Assembly: GCA_031265345.1 (NCBI GenBank)
Contig: JAISCU010000169.1
Coordinates: 1 to 6,574, forward strand
Length of the DNA stretch: 6,574 nt
Source of the DNA: Bifidobacteriaceae bacterium
GTDB taxonomy: Bacteria; Actinomycetota; Actinomycetes; Actinomycetales; WQXJ01
Direction of reading: 5' to 3'
Below the pieces are notes generated by a model. The model worked only from the letters and a program-made list of their open reading frames with translations, had not been told where the DNA came from and searched no databases. Shown here piece after piece: positions 5,395-6,574 of this stretch (position 1 is its first letter; the number at the start of each line of letters is the position of its first letter). Both the position numbers and the translations under genes were made by a program.

Positions 5395-5532
5395 GACGAT
5401 GCCGCCCGGCGCCTGGGCGCTCCAACCGGGCGCCGCTGCCAGGCGCTCGGGAGCCGCCTGGGCGACGGCTGACGCCCGCGCCGGCCAGTCGGGAGCCGCC
5501 CAGGCGCGCTGACGACGTGGAGCGGCATCGTC
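5395..5532. repeat. Nested inverted-repeat element in the convergent spacer
   Basis: The outer arms gacgatgccgc (5395-5405) and gcggcatcgtc (5522-5532) are perfect 11-bp inverted repeats. A second perfect pair lies inside: 5409-5419 (gcgcctgggcg) with 5497-5507. The core cgcctgggcg occurs a further time at 5455-5464, and tcgggagccgcc is directly repeated at 5447-5458 and 5489-5500. The element fills almost the whole spacer and its right arm ends inside the last five bases before the uvrD2-type stop codon. It may act as a two-way terminator, or be a REP-like or MITE-like repeat. Confidence 0.7.
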
Positions 5533-5536
5533 ACTG

Positions 5537-6574
5537 TCAGGTCGGGGGCGGGTCGGCCGCGATGACGGCCAGGACGTCGCCGCCGTACTGCTCGATCTTG
5601 AGGGGGCCGATCCCAGGGATGGCCGCCAACGCTTTGGCGTCGCGCGGCCGTCGGCTCGCGAGCGCCCGCAAGGTCAGATCGGTCAGGATCGTGAAGGCGG
5701 ACCTCGCTTGGGTCTTGGCCAGACCCGCGCGCCACTCCCGCAACCGTTCGAACAGTTCCAGATCGGCCGTGCCCAAGTCGTCCTTGGCGGGCACGTCAAG
5801 GCCCCGCGCCTTCTTGGCCGATTCCTCGGCAGTCGGCCACAGCCCATTCAGGAACTGCGAGAAACGGCGGTTGGCGTTGCCGCCAGCGGTCCTTGACTTG
5901 GCATAGGAGAGCTGCAGGTGGCGCTTCGCGCGGGTGATGCCGACATACAGCAGCCGCCGTTCCTCGGCCACTTCGTCAGGGGTGTCCGCCAGGGAGATCG
6001 GGAGCAGGCCGTCGGCCAGGCCGACCAAGAAGACCGCTTCCCACTCCAGCCCTTTGGCGGAGTGCAGGGTGGCCAAGGTGACGCCGTTGGCGCTGGGGGC
6101 GTGGCCGATCTCGGCCCGCGCGTTGATCAGCTCGACCACCTGGGCCAAGTCCTCGGCGCCGCTGTCCACCAACTCGCGGGCCAGGATCGCCAGCGCGTCC
6201 AGGGACTCCCAGCGCTCCCGCACGGCGCCTCGTTCGCGCGGCGGATCGGGCGACCAGCCCATCCGACCGAGCACACCCTCCACCCGGACCACCGTCGAGT
6301 CGGCGGAGTCGACCCTCGTCTCCGCGCGAAGCGCCGCCAGGGCTTGGCGAACTTCCCGGCGGGCGAAGAAGCGTTCTCCGCCGCGCACCTGGTACGGGAC
6401 CCCCAACGAGGCCAAAGCGTTCTCCAGCGGCTCCGACTGCGAATTGATCCGGTACAGCACCGCGATCTGATCAGCGGTCACGCCTCCGGCCACCAGCTGC
6501 TCGATCCGAGCGGCCACACCGCCGGCCTCGTCGTCATCGTCCGCGAATGATCGGAAGGCGACCGCCGGGCCCGA
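5537..6574 (-). CDS. uvrD2: UvrD2-type superfamily 1A DNA helicase with HRDC domain, C-terminal part
   Basis: The last 345 residues are visible; the frame stays open to the right edge, so the N-terminus with the Walker motifs lies outside. Numbering in the fragment, motif IV is at about 41-50 (YRINSQSEPLE) and GGERFFARREVRQA at 65-78. Motif V is at 167-178 (LATLHSAKGLEW), and motif VI at 205-218 (EERRLLYVGITRAK). These are hallmarks of UvrD/Rep/PcrA 3'-5' helicases that unwind DNA in repair. Residues about 268-340 form an HRDC domain (ADLELFERLREWR through IPGIGPLKIEQYG), which marks the actinobacterial UvrD2 type and is absent from UvrD1/PcrA. In mycobacterial UvrD2 a tetracysteine motif joins helicase and HRDC parts; here the linker (about 245-268) has no Cys, and the whole visible fragment has none. 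The TGA at 5539-5537 faces the E1-like gene across a 184-bp spacer. Confidence 0.93.
   Translation of the reverse strand, partial: SGPAVAFRSFADDDDEAGGVAARIEQLVAGGVTADQIAVLYRINSQSEPLENALASLGVPYQVRGGERFFARREVRQALAALRAETRVDSADSTVVRVEGVLGRMGWSPDPPRERGAVRERWESLDALAILARELVDSGAEDLAQVVELINARAEIGHAPSANGVTLATLHSAKGLEWEAVFLVGLADGLLPISLADTPDEVAEERRLLYVGITRAKRHLQLSYAKSRTAGGNANRRFSQFLNGLWPTAEESAKKARGLDVPAKDDLGTADLELFERLREWRAGLAKTQARSAFTILTDLTLRALASRRPRDAKALAAIPGIGPLKIEQYGGDVLAVIAADPPPT

Noticed and set aside
4299..5906. A 535-codon open frame on the plus strand
   Set aside because: It overlaps the E1-like gene in another frame and then runs antisense to the uvrD2-type gene. The peptide is dominated by Arg, Pro and Gly with no family motif, as expected for an off-frame shadow in high-GC DNA.
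5918..6550. Two long plus-strand frames over the helicase gene
   Set aside because: Both lie antisense to helicase motifs IV to VI and show only biased composition.

Overview
The window comes from a high-GC Gram-positive bacterium of the Actinobacteria. The evidence is the strong G/C bias, the use of GTG and TTG starts, an actinobacterial-type DUF2469 protein beside type I signal peptidase, and a UvrD-family helicase with a C-terminal HRDC domain (UvrD2 type). The genus cannot be fixed from the sequence alone.

Left half (1-3423, minus strand). This is a tight housekeeping operon read right to left: rplS (ribosomal protein L19), rnhB (RNase HII), a first type I signal peptidase with a long cytoplasmic tail, a DUF2469 protein, a second and shorter type I signal peptidase, and the first 25 codons of a YraN/UPF0102 protein that runs off the left edge. 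rnhB/lepB1 are 4 nt apart and lepB1/DUF2469 overlap by 3 nt, so translational coupling is likely. A good sigma-A-like promoter and a leader of about 145 nt with mutually exclusive pairings lie in front of rplS.

Middle (3424-4269). About 850 bp has no convincing gene. It holds the rplS promoter and leader, an 11-bp tandem repeat, a strong G/C hairpin, an AT-richer island with a possible plus-strand promoter, and several hairpins leading up to the next gene. It probably separates two blocks that are not neighbours in well-known actinobacterial genomes.

Right half (4270-6574). A plus-strand gene encodes a ThiF/E1-like protein of the type called TOMM precursor leader peptide-binding protein (cyclodehydratase family). 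It converges on a minus-strand uvrD2-type helicase whose 5' end lies outside the window. The 184-bp convergent spacer holds a hairpin and a nested inverted-repeat element (5395-5532).

The operon serves translation, RNA removal from DNA and protein export. The right-hand pair resembles the locus of mycobacteria and streptomycetes in which a cyclodehydratase-like E1 homologue of unknown role sits near uvrD2. That orphan E1-like protein, its structured leader and the palindromic spacer are the least explained parts. No complete new system can be demonstrated here.
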